This document shows positions 7,090 through 16,169 of a stretch of 64,000 nt of DNA, piece after piece (within the stretch, counting starts at the first letter, position 1; each line of letters begins with the position of its first letter). A program made the translations under genes and the position numbers. This DNA comes from Halorubrum halophilum (GTDB taxonomy: Archaea; Halobacteriota; Halobacteria; Halobacteriales; Haloferacaceae), in assembly GCF_000739595.1 (NCBI RefSeq), contig NZ_BBJP01000023.1:1-64000 (forward strand), written 5' to 3'. The notes beneath the pieces are model-generated. The model did not search any database. It was not told the DNA's origin and saw only the letters and a program-made list of their open reading frames with translations.

Positions 7090-7669
7090 AGCGCTCCTCG
7101 ACGCCGAGTCGTTCGACCCATGTTTCGAGTCGGTCGCGGGAAAGCGTTTCTCCGAAGACGGTGTAGAGGTGCGCGGCGTCTTCGAGGTCGGTGCGACCGC
7201 CGAGCGAGAGCTTGTACGCGATCTGGAGTTCGAGCGGCCCGATGGGGACCGTGTTCCCGCCGACGTGCGCGTCCACCGCGTTCGCGAGAGACGCGTCGTC
7301 GAACTCGTCGCTCGGGAACTTCACTTCGAGGTGGGGCGTCATCTCGCCGTCGGGCGCGATCCAGATGTTCGTCTCGTTGGAGAGATTCCCGTACATCTCG
7401 GAGAGCGGCATCGCGGGTCCCCAGTACCCCTCGCGTTCCAGCTCGGCGACGAGATCGTCGATCCGCTCCGCCGAACATCGCTCGACGAACACGTCGATGT
7501 CCTCGGTCGACCGCGATCGACCGGCGAGGATCGCGACGTAGCCGGCGACGAAGACGTGGTCGATGTCGAGCCGGGAGAGGATCGCAGAGAAGCCGACCGC
7601 GAGCTCGTCGAGTCGATTCGGCTCGCGGTCGACGACGAGCCCCCGATCGGTGAGTTCGACGCCGGTCAT
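7067..7669 (-). CDS. Nucleotidyltransferase-fold protein (AbiEii/DUF6036-like)
   Basis: 200 residues from the ATG at 7669 (MTGVELTDRG); a longer reading to 7747 lacks support. The segment VFVAGYVAILAGRSRSTEDIDVFVE at residues 40-64 carries the minimal nucleotidyltransferase pattern (G-Y/S followed by R-S-T-x-D-I-D). The two Asp residues would bind metal. A later region, LELQIAYKLSLGGRTDLEDAAHL, is typical of AbiEii-like or DUF6036 enzymes that often act as toxins by tRNA or protein nucleotidylation. The downstream gene overlaps it. The toxin role is inferred from family and pairing. Confidence 0.65.
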   Translation of the reverse strand: MTGVELTDRGLVVDREPNRLDELAVGFSAILSRLDIDHVFVAGYVAILAGRSRSTEDIDVFVERCSAERIDDLVAELEREGYWGPAMPLSEMYGNLSNETNIWIAPDGEMTPHLEVKFPSDEFDDASLANAVDAHVGGNTVPIGPLELQIAYKLSLGGRTDLEDAAHLYTVFGETLSRDRLETWVERLGVEERYERLTNA

Positions 7670-7794
7670 ACGGGCCGATTCGCGCGATGGCAGATAAACC
7701 TCCCCGACGAACCCGCCGGGAACAGCGCGATCAGGCGTCGTATCCACCGCGCCGTTCAGATGGCCTTATGTGTCCCCCGTACTCACCGTAGCAC

Positions 7795-7944
7795 ATGGAC
7801 GACCACTCTCACGAGCCCGACCCGGACAAGCGCGTGACCTCTCCCATGCAGACGTTCGGCAGCCGCGAGGTCGGTATCGGCGCGGCCGTCACCCTCGTCG
7901 GCCTGCTCGTCGCGTACGTCATCCCGTTCCTCTTCACCTTCTGA
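7795..7944 (+). CDS. Small membrane protein (DUF7550-like)
   Basis: 49 residues: a His/Asp-rich N-terminus (MDDHSHEPDPDKR), the motif RVTSPMQTFGSREVGIG, then one hydrophobic helix to the C-terminus. This matches small haloarchaeal proteins of the DUF7550 type, predicted to sit in the membrane with the His-rich end in the cytoplasm. The start is the only ATG giving the conserved motif. It is monocistronic, convergent with the ABC ATPase gene. Function unknown. Confidence 0.65.
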   Translation: MDDHSHEPDPDKRVTSPMQTFGSREVGIGAAVTLVGLLVAYVIPFLFTF

Positions 7945-8000
7945 GCGACGACATCGCTCGCGGCTTTTCGGATCATCGAGAACCGCCGACAGCGACCCGC

Positions 8001-9170
8001 CTACCGCGGGTACCAGGCCAGCGGGTGCGCGGCGGTGAGCTCTAAGCTCACCGGCTCGTCGAGGTCGAACTCCTCGACGTGGTTGTGGAGGCAGTGGACG
8101 ACCTCCCCGGACTCCAACTCGACCCGATAGACGAACGAGGGGCCGACGTACTGCCGCGAGACGATGGTCCCGTCGGCCAGTTCCGGGCTCGCCGGGCTCG
8201 CCCGGAGGTCGTCGGGGCGAATGAGCACGTCGACGGGCGCGCCGTCGTAAACGGTGTCGTACCCCTCCAGCGTGACGGCGTCGAACCGACCGATCCCGGT
8301 CTCGACCTTCCCGTCGCGGAGGTGTCCTTCGAGGAACGATGCCCGTCCGAGGAAGGAGGCGACGAACTTCGACTCGGGGCGCTCGAACACCGACTCGGGG
8401 CGGCCGACCTGCTCGATCTGTCCGTCGTTCATCACGGCGACGCGATCGGAGATGGAGAGCGCTTCTTCCTGATCGTGGGTGACGGAGACGGCGGTGACGC
8501 CGGCCTCCTTCAGGATCTGACGGACCTCCTCGCGCATCTCGACGCGGAGCCGCACGTCGAGGTTCGAGAACGGCTCGTCGAGGAGCAGCACGTCGGGTTC
8601 GGGCGCGAGCGACCGTGCGAGCGCGACGCGCTGTTTCTGCCCGCCGGAGAGCTGGTCCGGCGTCTTCTCGCCGTGTTCGGGGAGGTCGACGAGGTCGAGC
8701 ATCTCGTCGACGCGGGCCGCGTTCGCGTCCGCGCTGTCGTCCAGCCCGAACGCGATGTTCTCTCGGACGGTGAGGTGGGGGAACAGCGCGAAGTTCTGGA
8801 AGACGATCCCCACGTCGCGCTGCTCGGGCGGGACGAACGCGCCGTCGCCGGAGACGGTCTCGTCGCCGAGGGTGATCTGCCCCTCGGTCGGCTCCTCCAG
8901 CCCGGCGATGGTCCGGAGCGTCGTCGTCTTCCCGCAGCCGGACGGCCCGAGAAAGGTGAGAAGCTCTCCCGGCTTGACGTCGAGAGAGACGCCGTCAACG
9001 GCGGTCTCCGACCCGAATTCCTTCGTCACGTCCGACAGCGACAAGACGGGGTCCGGCGACGCTGCGGCGGGCGGCTCGGTCGCGCCGGCGGGCGATTCGT
9101 TCGTGTCCGCGGACGACTCGCTCTCGTCCCGGGCCGACTGCGTCCGTTCGACTGATTGCGTGTGAGACAT
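8001..9170 (-). CDS. ABC transporter ATP-binding protein, probably for ferric iron
   Basis: 389 residues from the ATG at 9170. After a 50-residue Ala/Ser/Glu-rich leader comes a complete ATPase: Walker A LGPSGCGKTT, Q-loop VFQNFALFPHLTV, signature LSGGQKQR, Walker B VLLLDEPFSNLD, H-loop SVTHDQ. The C-terminal 120 residues form a TOBE-like regulatory domain (PVDVLIRPDDL). Sequence style fits the FbpC/PotA group that energises uptake of Fe3+, spermidine or thiamine. A DtxR-type operator 51-68 bp upstream makes iron or manganese the likely substrate. No permease or binding protein is next to it, so it must work with subunits encoded elsewhere. Confidence 0.8.
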   Translation of the reverse strand: MSHTQSVERTQSARDESESSADTNESPAGATEPPAAASPDPVLSLSDVTKEFGSETAVDGVSLDVKPGELLTFLGPSGCGKTTTLRTIAGLEEPTEGQITLGDETVSGDGAFVPPEQRDVGIVFQNFALFPHLTVRENIAFGLDDSADANAARVDEMLDLVDLPEHGEKTPDQLSGGQKQRVALARSLAPEPDVLLLDEPFSNLDVRLRVEMREEVRQILKEAGVTAVSVTHDQEEALSISDRVAVMNDGQIEQVGRPESVFERPESKFVASFLGRASFLEGHLRDGKVETGIGRFDAVTLEGYDTVYDGAPVDVLIRPDDLRASPASPELADGTIVSRQYVGPSFVYRVELESGEVVHCLHNHVEEFDLDEPVSLELTAAHPLAWYPR

Positions 9171-9220
9171 CGGTATGTCGGGCGCCGGACCGCCCGGCGT
9201 CCCGTAACTGGGACTACGTA

Positions 9221-9238
9221 TTTTAGGAAAACCTAAAA
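9221..9238 (-). promoter_or_regulatory. DtxR/IdeR-type metal operator overlapping the ABC ATPase promoter
   Basis: TTTTAGGAAAACCTAAAA is a perfect inverted repeat with 7-nt arms and a 4-nt centre. It resembles the TTAGGN(4)CCTAA-type sites bound by DtxR/SirR/Idr regulators. On the minus strand the CTAAAATACG part could double as the TATA region, so binding would block transcription of the gene starting at 9170. Confidence 0.6.
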
Positions 9239-9315
9239 GCGTATCGCTCGCTCCCTCTCGGCGGTAACGCGGGAGGCAACCCCTGCGCCGGTCTGACGGT
9301 GGTCCGCGAGACGAT

Positions 9316-11568
9316 TCAGGCGAGTTCCCGTTCGATGACGCCCCGGAGCTCCCGGATCGCGTCGGCGTCGAGCGCGACCGCGTCGTCGCCGGCCGCAAGC
9401 GAGAGCGTCCCGTCGGTCGTCACGTCGCCGAGCCGGAGAACGGGCAGCTTGCCCGCGATCTCGGCGACCGCCTCGGGGTCGGTCGTCTGGACGACGAGCC
9501 GCCCGGGCGTCTCCTCGAAGGCCGCGACGCGGTCCGGGAGGCTCACGTCGGCGCCTGCCTCGTCGGTCACGAGTTCCGCGAGCGCGACCGCGAGCCCGCC
9601 GTCGCTCACGTCGTGGGTCGCGAGCGTCGACTCGTGGCGAGCGACCGACGCGAGCGACGCGACGCGGTCCGCGAGCCCCTCGGCCTCCGCGTCCGGTAGC
9701 GTCGGGAACCGGTCGGTGCCGCCCGCCTGCGCGAGGTACTCGGAGCCGCCGAGCGCGCCGCCGTCGGCGCCGCCGGCTCCGACCAACAGGAGTTCGGAGT
9801 CGCTCGCGCGGTCGGCGTCGAGGGCGGCGGGGGGCGCGTCGTACCCGCGGCGAGTCCCGAGCAGCGCCAGCGTCGGCGTCGGCGGGATCGGTCCCTCGAC
9901 GCTGTCGTTGTACAGCGAGACGTTGCCGCCGACGACGGGGGCGTCGAGGTCGGCACAGGCGTCGGCGAGCCCGTCGACGACCCCCTTGAAGCCGCCGTAC
10001 ACGTCGGGCTTCTCCGGGTTACCGCCGTTGAGGCAGTCGACCGCGGCCAGCGGGACCGCGCCCTTCGCGGCGAGGTTGGTCGCGTTTTCGAGGGCGACCG
10101 CGCGGGCGCCCTCGTAGGGCGCGGTCTCGGTCCAGTTCGGGTTCGCACCGGAGGAGAGCGCGAGGCCGACGCCCTCGCTGCTGTCTTCACCCGCTGCCGC
10201 CTCCCGGATCGCCATGATCGCGGCGTCGTCCCCGGGTTTCATCGCCGTGCGAACCCCGACCTCGTGGTCGTACTGGCGGTACACCCAGCGCTTGCTCGCG
10301 GTCGAGGGGGCCGAGACGACCGCCTCGACCGCCTCGTCGAGGGCCGGTTCGGGCTCCGGGAGGTCGCGGTCCGGCTGCGTCGGGGCCTCGCTCGCGAGGT
10401 CGTTCATCGGGGCGCCGTCGGCGAGGTACTCGGCGTCCACGTCGACGACGACCTCGGACTCGGCGTCGTCGGAGTCGCCCTCCCCGGCGCCCGCGAACTC
10501 GCAGACGTAGTTCCCGTCGGTCACCTCGCCGATGACGGAGCAGCCGAGGTCGAAGCGCTCGGCGAGCGCCTCGACGCGCGCCACGTCCTCGGGCGCGACT
10601 TCGTAGCACATCCGCTCCTGGCTCTCGGCCAGCAGGATCTCCATCGCGTTCATCTTCGGCTCGCGCTGGTGGACGGCGTCGAGGTCGAGCCGAGCGCCGA
10701 GCCCGCCCTTCGCGACCAGTTCGGAGGAGGCGCCACCGAGGCCCGCCGCGCCGAGGTCGCGGGCCGACAGAATCAGATCCTCGTCCACGAGCGCCTCGTT
10801 GCACTCGATCAGCCGCTTTTCGGCGTAGGGGTCGCCCACCTGCACCGCGGGGCGGTCCTCCGTCTCGGCGTCCTCGGCGAGGTCCTCCGAGGCGAAGGAG
10901 GCACCGCCGAGCCCGTCGCGCCCGGTGCCGTTGCCGACGAGGACGAGCTTGTTCCCGGGTTCCTGCGCGGTCGCGGTCACGAGGCGGTCCTCGTTGGTGA
11001 GCCCGACGCAGGCGACGTTGACGAGGGGGTTCCCCTCGTAGCCGTCGTGAAAGGCGACGCTCCCGCCGACCGTGGGGACGCCGATGCAGTTGCCGTAGTG
11101 GGAGATTCCCTCGACGACGCCCTCGAAGAGGTATCGGGAGCGCTCGCGGTCGAAGCCGCCGAAGTACAGCGAGTCGAGCAGAGCGATGGGGTACGCGCCC
11201 ATCGACATCGTGTCGCGGACGATGCCGCCGACGCCCGTCGCCGCCCCGTCGAACGGGTCCACGAAGGAGGGGTGGTTGTGGCTCTCGACGCCGAAGGTGA
11301 CGTACTGGTCGCCGTAGTCGTCGGCGTCGCGGTTGGCCGCCGGCACGTCGGCGGCGTCCGGCTCGGGCAGCGCGAGGACCGCCGCGTCGTCGCCGGGGCC
11401 GACGACGACCTGATCGCCCTCGCTCTCGAACGCCGACAGCAGGGGCCGCGAGGAGCGGTACGCGCAGTGCTCGCTCCAGAGGTTCTCGAACAGCGCGGCC
11501 TCGGCCGCCGTCGGCTCCCGGCCGAGCTCCGCGACGACGAGCTCGTGGTCCGAATCGGACAGACTCAT
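9316..11568 (-). CDS. purL: Phosphoribosylformylglycinamidine synthase subunit PurL
   Basis: 750 residues, the usual length for stand-alone small-type PurL. It converts FGAR to FGAM with ATP and glutamine-derived ammonia in purine synthesis, together with PurS and PurQ, which are not in the window. Recognisable segments are [14 protein letters not shown] near the start, [11 protein letters not shown], the nucleotide-binding [36 protein letters not shown], and a second GNVSLYND repeat in the C-terminal half (two AIRS-like halves). A TATA-like GTATTTTATC lies about 60 bp upstream on the minus strand. The gene is complete and stands alone. Confidence 0.95.
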   Translation of the reverse strand: MSLSDSDHELVVAELGREPTAAEAALFENLWSEHCAYRSSRPLLSAFESEGDQVVVGPGDDAAVLALPEPDAADVPAANRDADDYGDQYVTFGVESHNHPSFVDPFDGAATGVGGIVRDTMSMGAYPIALLDSLYFGGFDRERSRYLFEGVVEGISHYGNCIGVPTVGGSVAFHDGYEGNPLVNVACVGLTNEDRLVTATAQEPGNKLVLVGNGTGRDGLGGASFASEDLAEDAETEDRPAVQVGDPYAEKRLIECNEALVDEDLILSARDLGAAGLGGASSELVAKGGLGARLDLDAVHQREPKMNAMEILLAESQERMCYEVAPEDVARVEALAERFDLGCSVIGEVTDGNYVCEFAGAGEGDSDDAESEVVVDVDAEYLADGAPMNDLASEAPTQPDRDLPEPEPALDEAVEAVVSAPSTASKRWVYRQYDHEVGVRTAMKPGDDAAIMAIREAAAGEDSSEGVGLALSSGANPNWTETAPYEGARAVALENATNLAAKGAVPLAAVDCLNGGNPEKPDVYGGFKGVVDGLADACADLDAPVVGGNVSLYNDSVEGPIPPTPTLALLGTRRGYDAPPAALDADRASDSELLLVGAGGADGGALGGSEYLAQAGGTDRFPTLPDAEAEGLADRVASLASVARHESTLATHDVSDGGLAVALAELVTDEAGADVSLPDRVAAFEETPGRLVVQTTDPEAVAEIAGKLPVLRLGDVTTDGTLSLAAGDDAVALDADAIRELRGVIERELA

Positions 11569-11663
11569 TCACTTACGTGGTTATCGAGCCGGTTCTAATG
11601 CTTTTCTATGTACACGTTCGTGTGATAAAATACGACTTCGACGACGCCACCGCTCGCGGTGCT

Positions 11664-12025
11664 GTGCGGTGGCGCGCGCCTCCGAGTGGCCGCCAGGGGC
11701 GGCCACGAGGAGTCCGTGCGAGGGACGCGGTGAGCGCTTTTAAGCGCGAACCGCGAGGCTGGGGAGGCGTGAGGCTGCGGTGCTGCGCGGTTGGGTGGGA
11801 CTCAAAGGGGCAGTCGCGAGGACGAAGCCTAACGACGCAAGCACCACAACGAGGGAGCGAGTGAAACGAGCGACTGAGTGAGGAGCGCAGCGAGTCATGC
11901 GAGTCGTCGCGGCTGGGGCTTTGGAGGTGGTCACCGTCGATCTGCTAGAAGCCATCTATAAGCGATCGACTGCGACTGTGGAGGCGTTCGCCGTCGATCC
12001 GCCGGCAGTCATTTATAAGTAACCG
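11664..12025 (+). repeat. Dispersed structured element, copy A
   Basis: Begins TGCGGTGGCGCGCGCCTCC and holds, in order: a GA-bracketed hairpin (arms GTGGCCGCC and GGCGGCCAC, loop AGG); a second GA-bracketed hairpin (outer CGCGGT with ACCGCG, inner GCGCTT with AAGCGC); a conserved GGTGGGACTCAAAGGGG block; a long stem with arms 11803-11823 and 11903-11924; then degenerate repeats of about 55 bp containing TATAAG motifs to about 12020. A TATA-like GATAAAATAC is at 11627-11636. The rest of 11569-12085 holds no gene. Copies B, C and D share this plan. A structured RNA is the preferred reading; a DNA-level repeat is possible. Confidence 0.65.
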
Positions 12026-12085
12026 GCTGACTTCGTCGAAACCCTCCGTAACTGGTGACGGATCGCCTGTCTGTACCAATTCCGG

Positions 12086-12355
12086 TCAAGCGGTGACCAG
12101 TTGCATCAGCAGTCCGACTGCCCAGATCACCAGCCCGAAGACGAGGAGATACGTGGTCGGCCCGTACTCGTCGACAATGGGGTTCTCTTCGTATCGAACT
12201 ACCCCGTACAGGCCGGCCAGTAACAGAACGACGCCACCGATACCCTGCAGCACGGCACCGGCCGTGAAGGGCCGTCCCCCGACGATTCCGATCTGGGCTA
12301 AGAGCAAGACGCTGACCGCAACGAAACAGATCGCGACCAATCTGGAGGGATGCAT
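12086..12355 (-). CDS. Small membrane protein, three transmembrane segments
   Basis: 89 residues from the ATG at 12355 (MHPSRLVAI); a GTG seven codons earlier is possible. Three hydrophobic stretches at roughly residues 5-25, 30-50 and 65-85 span the protein, with a short polar loop YEENPIVDEYGP between the second and third. No catalytic motif or known family is recognised. It follows copy A of the dispersed repeat and is convergent with it. Probably a real, haloarchaea-specific integral membrane protein of unknown role. Confidence 0.6.
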   Translation of the reverse strand: MHPSRLVAICFVAVSVLLLAQIGIVGGRPFTAGAVLQGIGGVVLLLAGLYGVVRYEENPIVDEYGPTTYLLVFGLVIWAVGLLMQLVTA

Positions 12356-12435
12356 GGACGCCAGATCACCCGTCACTCGTAATACTGCACCGAATTATAT
12401 CAATTAGAGACAGTCGTGACACGCCCAGCAACCAC

Positions 12436-12813
12436 TTATAAAGCCACGAGCGAGACGCCGTAGATCGCCAGCGATCCGACCGCGCCGACGGCCAGCGACT
12501 TCGCGTTCAGCCGCACCGCGCGTCGCCGGTCGGCTTCGAGCGCGTCCGCGTTGGCCACCTCTTGCGTCCCCTCACCGACGTCGAAGACGCCGATTCCCGC
12601 GAATCCGACGCAGAACCGCTCGCGGTACTGGAAGTAGCCCATCGCGGCGCCGTACAACGGGAACAGCGAGGCGATCAGCGTCCAGCGCGGCCAGCCCATC
12701 GCGAGGACCACGGCAACAGTAACCGCCGCGAGCAGCAGCGACCCGACTCCGAGGAGGAGCCGCCGTCGCTGCTGGGCCGGTCCGATGTTACACACGCCCG
12801 GTTGGTACTCCAT
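12436..12813 (-). CDS. Haloarchaeal membrane protein of unknown function
   Basis: 125 residues from the ATG at 12813, chosen because MEYQPGVCNIGPAQQRRR is a recurring N-terminus in a haloarchaeal family; an ATG at 12906 would add an Arg-rich stretch and reach into the divergent promoter. Three hydrophobic segments (about 18-40, 43-60, 100-122) flank a loop with RFCVGFAGIGVFDVG. The CNIG cysteine may matter but no function is known. The gene is divergent from the histidine kinase at 12946, with 132 bp between starts. Confidence 0.6.
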   Translation of the reverse strand: MEYQPGVCNIGPAQQRRRLLLGVGSLLLAAVTVAVVLAMGWPRWTLIASLFPLYGAAMGYFQYRERFCVGFAGIGVFDVGEGTQEVANADALEADRRRAVRLNAKSLAVGAVGSLAIYGVSLVAL

Positions 12814-12945
12814 ACCGATCGCACGGGAGCCGCGTTCGAAAAGGGTCCGGATCCGCGCGGGAATCGCGCTCTGTTCGACGAGCGATCGACGATCACGACG
12901 GCCCATTTATTACCGAACGGCTGGAAGGAACGTCCAAGAGGAGTT

Positions 12946-13983
12946 ATGACTGAAGAGTCACCTCGGGACAGGGAGTTACGGCGGTACGAGACGATCCTCG
13001 ACTCGCTCGACGACGCCGTCTACGCCGTGCGTCCCGACGGAACCATCGCGTACGTCAACGAGCGGTACGCCGAGATGAAGGGCGTGAGCCCCGAGGAGCT
13101 GCTGGGAACGAACATCTACGACTGGGTGACCGAGGAGGCCGCGGAGAAGGCGAGGCGGGTCCGCCGCGAGATCGAGGCCGGAGAGCGGGGGGCCGGCGCG
13201 GTCGAGTACGAGTTCCTCACCGCGGACGGGGAACGGTTTCCGGTGGAGATGCGGTTCAACCGGCTCGTGGCGGGGCAGATCGGGGACGGTGCCTCCGAAC
13301 TCGACCGCGTCGGCGTCATCAGAGACGTCCGCGAGCGGAAGCGGCGCGAGGAGGCGCTCCGAGAGAACAACGAGCGACTGGAGGAGTTCGCGAGCATCGT
13401 CTCGCACGACCTCCGGAACCCCCTCAGCGTCGCACAGGGGCGACTGGACCTCGCTCGCGAGGAGCACGACTCCGAGCACCTCGACGCCGTCGCCGACGCC
13501 CACGAGCGGATGGAGACGCTCATCGACGACCTCCTGACGCTCGCCCGCGACGGCGAGGGCGTCGAGGAGACCGAGCGGGTCTCCCTCGGCGAGTTCGCCG
13601 AGACGTGCTGGGACGGCGTCGAGACCGCGGGAGCCTCGCTTCGGGTCGAGACCGATCGCGCGATTCTCGCGGACCGGAGCCGACTCAGACAGCTCTTCGA
13701 GAACCTCCTGCGGAATGCGATCGAGCACGCGAGCGAGGATGTCACGGTGACGGTCGGCGACCTCGACGGCGGCTTCTACGTCGCTGACGACGGTTCGGGG
13801 ATCCCCGAAAACGACCGCGAAAGGGTGTTCGAGACCGGCTACTCCACGAACGAGGACGGCACCGGGTTCGGCTTGGAAATCGTCGAGACCGTCGCGGAAG
13901 CCCACGGGTGGGATGTGCGTGTCACCGACGCCGCGGGGGGAGGCGCCCGCTTCGAGTTCACCGGAGTCGACGTGCTCGAGTGA
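12946..13983 (+). CDS. PAS-domain sensor histidine kinase
   Basis: 345 residues. The start ATG at 12946 follows an AAGAGGAGTT Shine-Dalgarno-like sequence. A PAS domain (about 12-125, with LDSLDDAVYAVRPDGTI and GTNIYDWV) is followed by a HisKA dimerisation helix with the phosphoacceptor His in SIVSHDLRNPL (about 155) and a HATPase domain with the N box ENLLRNAIEHA and G boxes DDGSGIP and GTGFGLEIV. No transmembrane segment is seen, so it is probably cytoplasmic and senses a soluble or redox signal. No response regulator lies next to it, as is common in haloarchaea. Confidence 0.9.
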   Translation: MTEESPRDRELRRYETILDSLDDAVYAVRPDGTIAYVNERYAEMKGVSPEELLGTNIYDWVTEEAAEKARRVRREIEAGERGAGAVEYEFLTADGERFPVEMRFNRLVAGQIGDGASELDRVGVIRDVRERKRREEALRENNERLEEFASIVSHDLRNPLSVAQGRLDLAREEHDSEHLDAVADAHERMETLIDDLLTLARDGEGVEETERVSLGEFAETCWDGVETAGASLRVETDRAILADRSRLRQLFENLLRNAIEHASEDVTVTVGDLDGGFYVADDGSGIPENDRERVFETGYSTNEDGTGFGLEIVETVAEAHGWDVRVTDAAGGGARFEFTGVDVLE

Positions 13984-14071
13984 GCGCTCCCCGGGCCGAC
14001 ACCTCCCCCGCGCTCACCCCTCCGCTTTCCGCGGTGGCAACCCTCAAAAGGGCTCCCGACGACCGTTCCGT

Positions 14072-15118
14072 GTGAAACGGATCCAGCTCGGCAACACCGT
14101 CTTCGAGGGCGAGAACGACGCGTACCTGCTCGACGGCGAGACGACCGCGCTCGTCGACACCGGCGTCGCGCTCCCGGACGTGCGCGAGGAGTTGGCGGCC
14201 GGCCTCGCCGAGCACGGCGTCGCGTTCGCCGACGTGGACGCGATCGCCCTCACTCACTGGCACCCCGATCACGCGGGGCTGGCCGGCGAGATCCAGGCCG
14301 AGGGCGACGCCGACGTGTACGTCCACGAGGCGGACGCGTCGCTGGTTGACGGGAGCGAGGCGCCCCTGTTCGCCGACCATGACCTCCAGCGCGAGACGTT
14401 CGATCGGTGGGGGATGCCCGAGCCCGACCGGGAGCGACTGACCGCCTTCTTCGACTCCGTGAGCGCCGGCCTCAGCGGGCGCCCCGCCGACGTGACGACG
14501 TTCGGTGACGGCGACGCGATCGACGCCGGCGGCGTCGAACTCGAAGCGGTCCACCTGCCGGGCCACACCGCCGGGCTCACTGGGTTCGCCTTCGACCCGC
14601 GCGAGGTCCCCGGCCACGAGCCGGTCGCCGGCGCAGATGCGACGCAAGAACTATTCGCCGGCGACGCGCTCCTCCCGCGGTACACCCCGAACGTCGGCGG
14701 CGCGGACGTGCGGGTCGAGAGACCCCTCGCCGCCTACGCCGAGAGCCTCGCGCGGCTCGTCGCCCGCGGCTTCGATGCGGCCCACCCCGGCCACCGCGAG
14801 CGGATCGACGAGCCGGGCCTGCGGGCCGCGACCATCCTCGACCACCACCGACACCGCACTCGACGAGTGCTTGACGCCCTCGCCGACGGGGGACCCGCGA
14901 CCGCGTGGGAGGTCTCGGCCGCGCTGTTCGGCGACCTCTCGGAGATCCACGTCCTCCACGGCCCCGGCGAGGCGTTCGCGCACCTCGACCACCTCGCAGA
15001 CGCCGGCGTCGTCGAGCGCGACGGGACCGCCTACCGACTGGTCGATCCGGACCCCGACGTCGACGCGCTGTTCCCGACCACCCCGCTCGACGACGCGGTC
15101 GACGGGTCGGCGGGATAG
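14072..15118 (+). CDS. Metallo-beta-lactamase-fold hydrolase
   Basis: 348 residues from the GTG at 14072 (VKRIQLGNTVFEGENDAYLL). The Zn-binding residues are in LTHWHPDHAG (HxHxDH), VHLPGHTAG, FAGDALLPRY and AHPGHRERI, so the di-metal site is complete. The C-terminal 80 residues contain a winged-helix-like segment (ATAWEVSAALFGDLSEIH), as in LACTB2-type or thioesterase-type members. It probably hydrolyses a thioester, lactone or nucleic-acid phosphodiester in the cytoplasm; the substrate is unknown. The gene lies 70 bp before the membrane operon at 15189. Confidence 0.85.
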   Translation: MKRIQLGNTVFEGENDAYLLDGETTALVDTGVALPDVREELAAGLAEHGVAFADVDAIALTHWHPDHAGLAGEIQAEGDADVYVHEADASLVDGSEAPLFADHDLQRETFDRWGMPEPDRERLTAFFDSVSAGLSGRPADVTTFGDGDAIDAGGVELEAVHLPGHTAGLTGFAFDPREVPGHEPVAGADATQELFAGDALLPRYTPNVGGADVRVERPLAAYAESLARLVARGFDAAHPGHRERIDEPGLRAATILDHHRHRTRRVLDALADGGPATAWEVSAALFGDLSEIHVLHGPGEAFAHLDHLADAGVVERDGTAYRLVDPDPDVDALFPTTPLDDAVDGSAG

Positions 15119-15188
15119 GCCGGCGAACCGACGTATCGACTCCTTCCCCCGCCGAAAGCTATTCCCGCGGGACCGCGTATCCACGGAC

Positions 15189-16169
15189 GTGAAGCGGGAC
15201 GCCCTCCTCGCGGTCGCCCTCGCCCTCCTCGCGGTCGTCGCGCTCGGCGTCGCCGCCGCCACGCTCGACTCGGCCGTTAGCCTCGGCGGCGGAGTCGGCG
15301 GGACCCAAGGCGACGCGCCCAGCGCCGGCGAGGGACCGGGCGACCCGGGCCTCTCACCGTCGCCCGGTGGGGAGGTGTCCCTCGCCGCGCAGCCGCTGTG
15401 CTACGAGTTCCTCCGCGAGCCGCCGGCGCTCCTCGTGCTCTCCGGGCTCGTCGTCGGGCTCGCGGCGATCGCCTACCGGGACACGCGCTCGCCGCTCGCC
15501 GCCCTCGCGGTCGCCGGCGCGGTCGGCGTCCCGATCGGGCTGCTGTGGGCGGCGCTGACCGCCTGCGAGTCGGCATCGACCGAGGCCGAGTTCGAGTTCG
15601 GCATCGCCGGCCCCGACGACGGGATCGTCCCCGAGGGCGCGGCCGGCGGCGCGGGCGCCGGTGGGGGCGAGGGGGCTGCCTCGGCGCCGGAGCTCCTGTT
15701 CGTACTCCTCGTGATCGCTGCGCTCGCCGCCAGCGTCGGCGTCCTTCTCCTCGCCGGCGGCGACGACGAGGCGACACCGGGCGCCGGAGCCGCCGAGGAC
15801 GACCCCGAGGACTCAGAGCCCGACCTCACCGCCGTCGGCCGAACCGCCGGCGAAGCCGCCGACCGGATCGAGGAGTCCGACGCCGACAACGAGGTATACC
15901 GGGCGTGGCGCGACATGACGACGGTGCTCGACGTGGATCGGCCCGCCTCCTCGACGCCCGCGGAGTTCGCGGCCGCGGCGGTCGACGCCGGCGTCGACGA
16001 GGAGCCCGTCGCGACGCTCACCGAGGTCTTCGAGCGAGTCCGGTACGGCGGCGAAGACGCCACCGACGACCGCGAGCGGCGAGCGGTCGAGGCGCTGCGC
16101 CGGATCGAAGAGCGGTACGGCGACGGGGATCACCAGAGTGACCTGGCGACCTCCGGGGGTGACCGGTAG
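15189..16169 (+). CDS. DUF4129-domain membrane protein
   Basis: 326 residues from a GTG at 15189. An N-terminal signal-anchor (about 5-27), further hydrophobic stretches near residues 75-93, 97-118 and 165-190, and a cytoplasmic C-terminal domain (about 215-310). That domain carries YRAWRDMTTVLDVDRPASSTPAEFAAAA, the DUF4129 signature found next to DUF58 and transglutaminase-like genes. First of four tightly coupled genes; its stop shares a base with the next GTG. The complex is thought to act at the cell surface with a MoxR ATPase, but no MoxR gene is adjacent here. Confidence 0.8.
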   Translation: MKRDALLAVALALLAVVALGVAAATLDSAVSLGGGVGGTQGDAPSAGEGPGDPGLSPSPGGEVSLAAQPLCYEFLREPPALLVLSGLVVGLAAIAYRDTRSPLAALAVAGAVGVPIGLLWAALTACESASTEAEFEFGIAGPDDGIVPEGAAGGAGAGGGEGAASAPELLFVLLVIAALAASVGVLLLAGGDDEATPGAGAAEDDPEDSEPDLTAVGRTAGEAADRIEESDADNEVYRAWRDMTTVLDVDRPASSTPAEFAAAAVDAGVDEEPVATLTEVFERVRYGGEDATDDRERRAVEALRRIEERYGDGDHQSDLATSGGDR

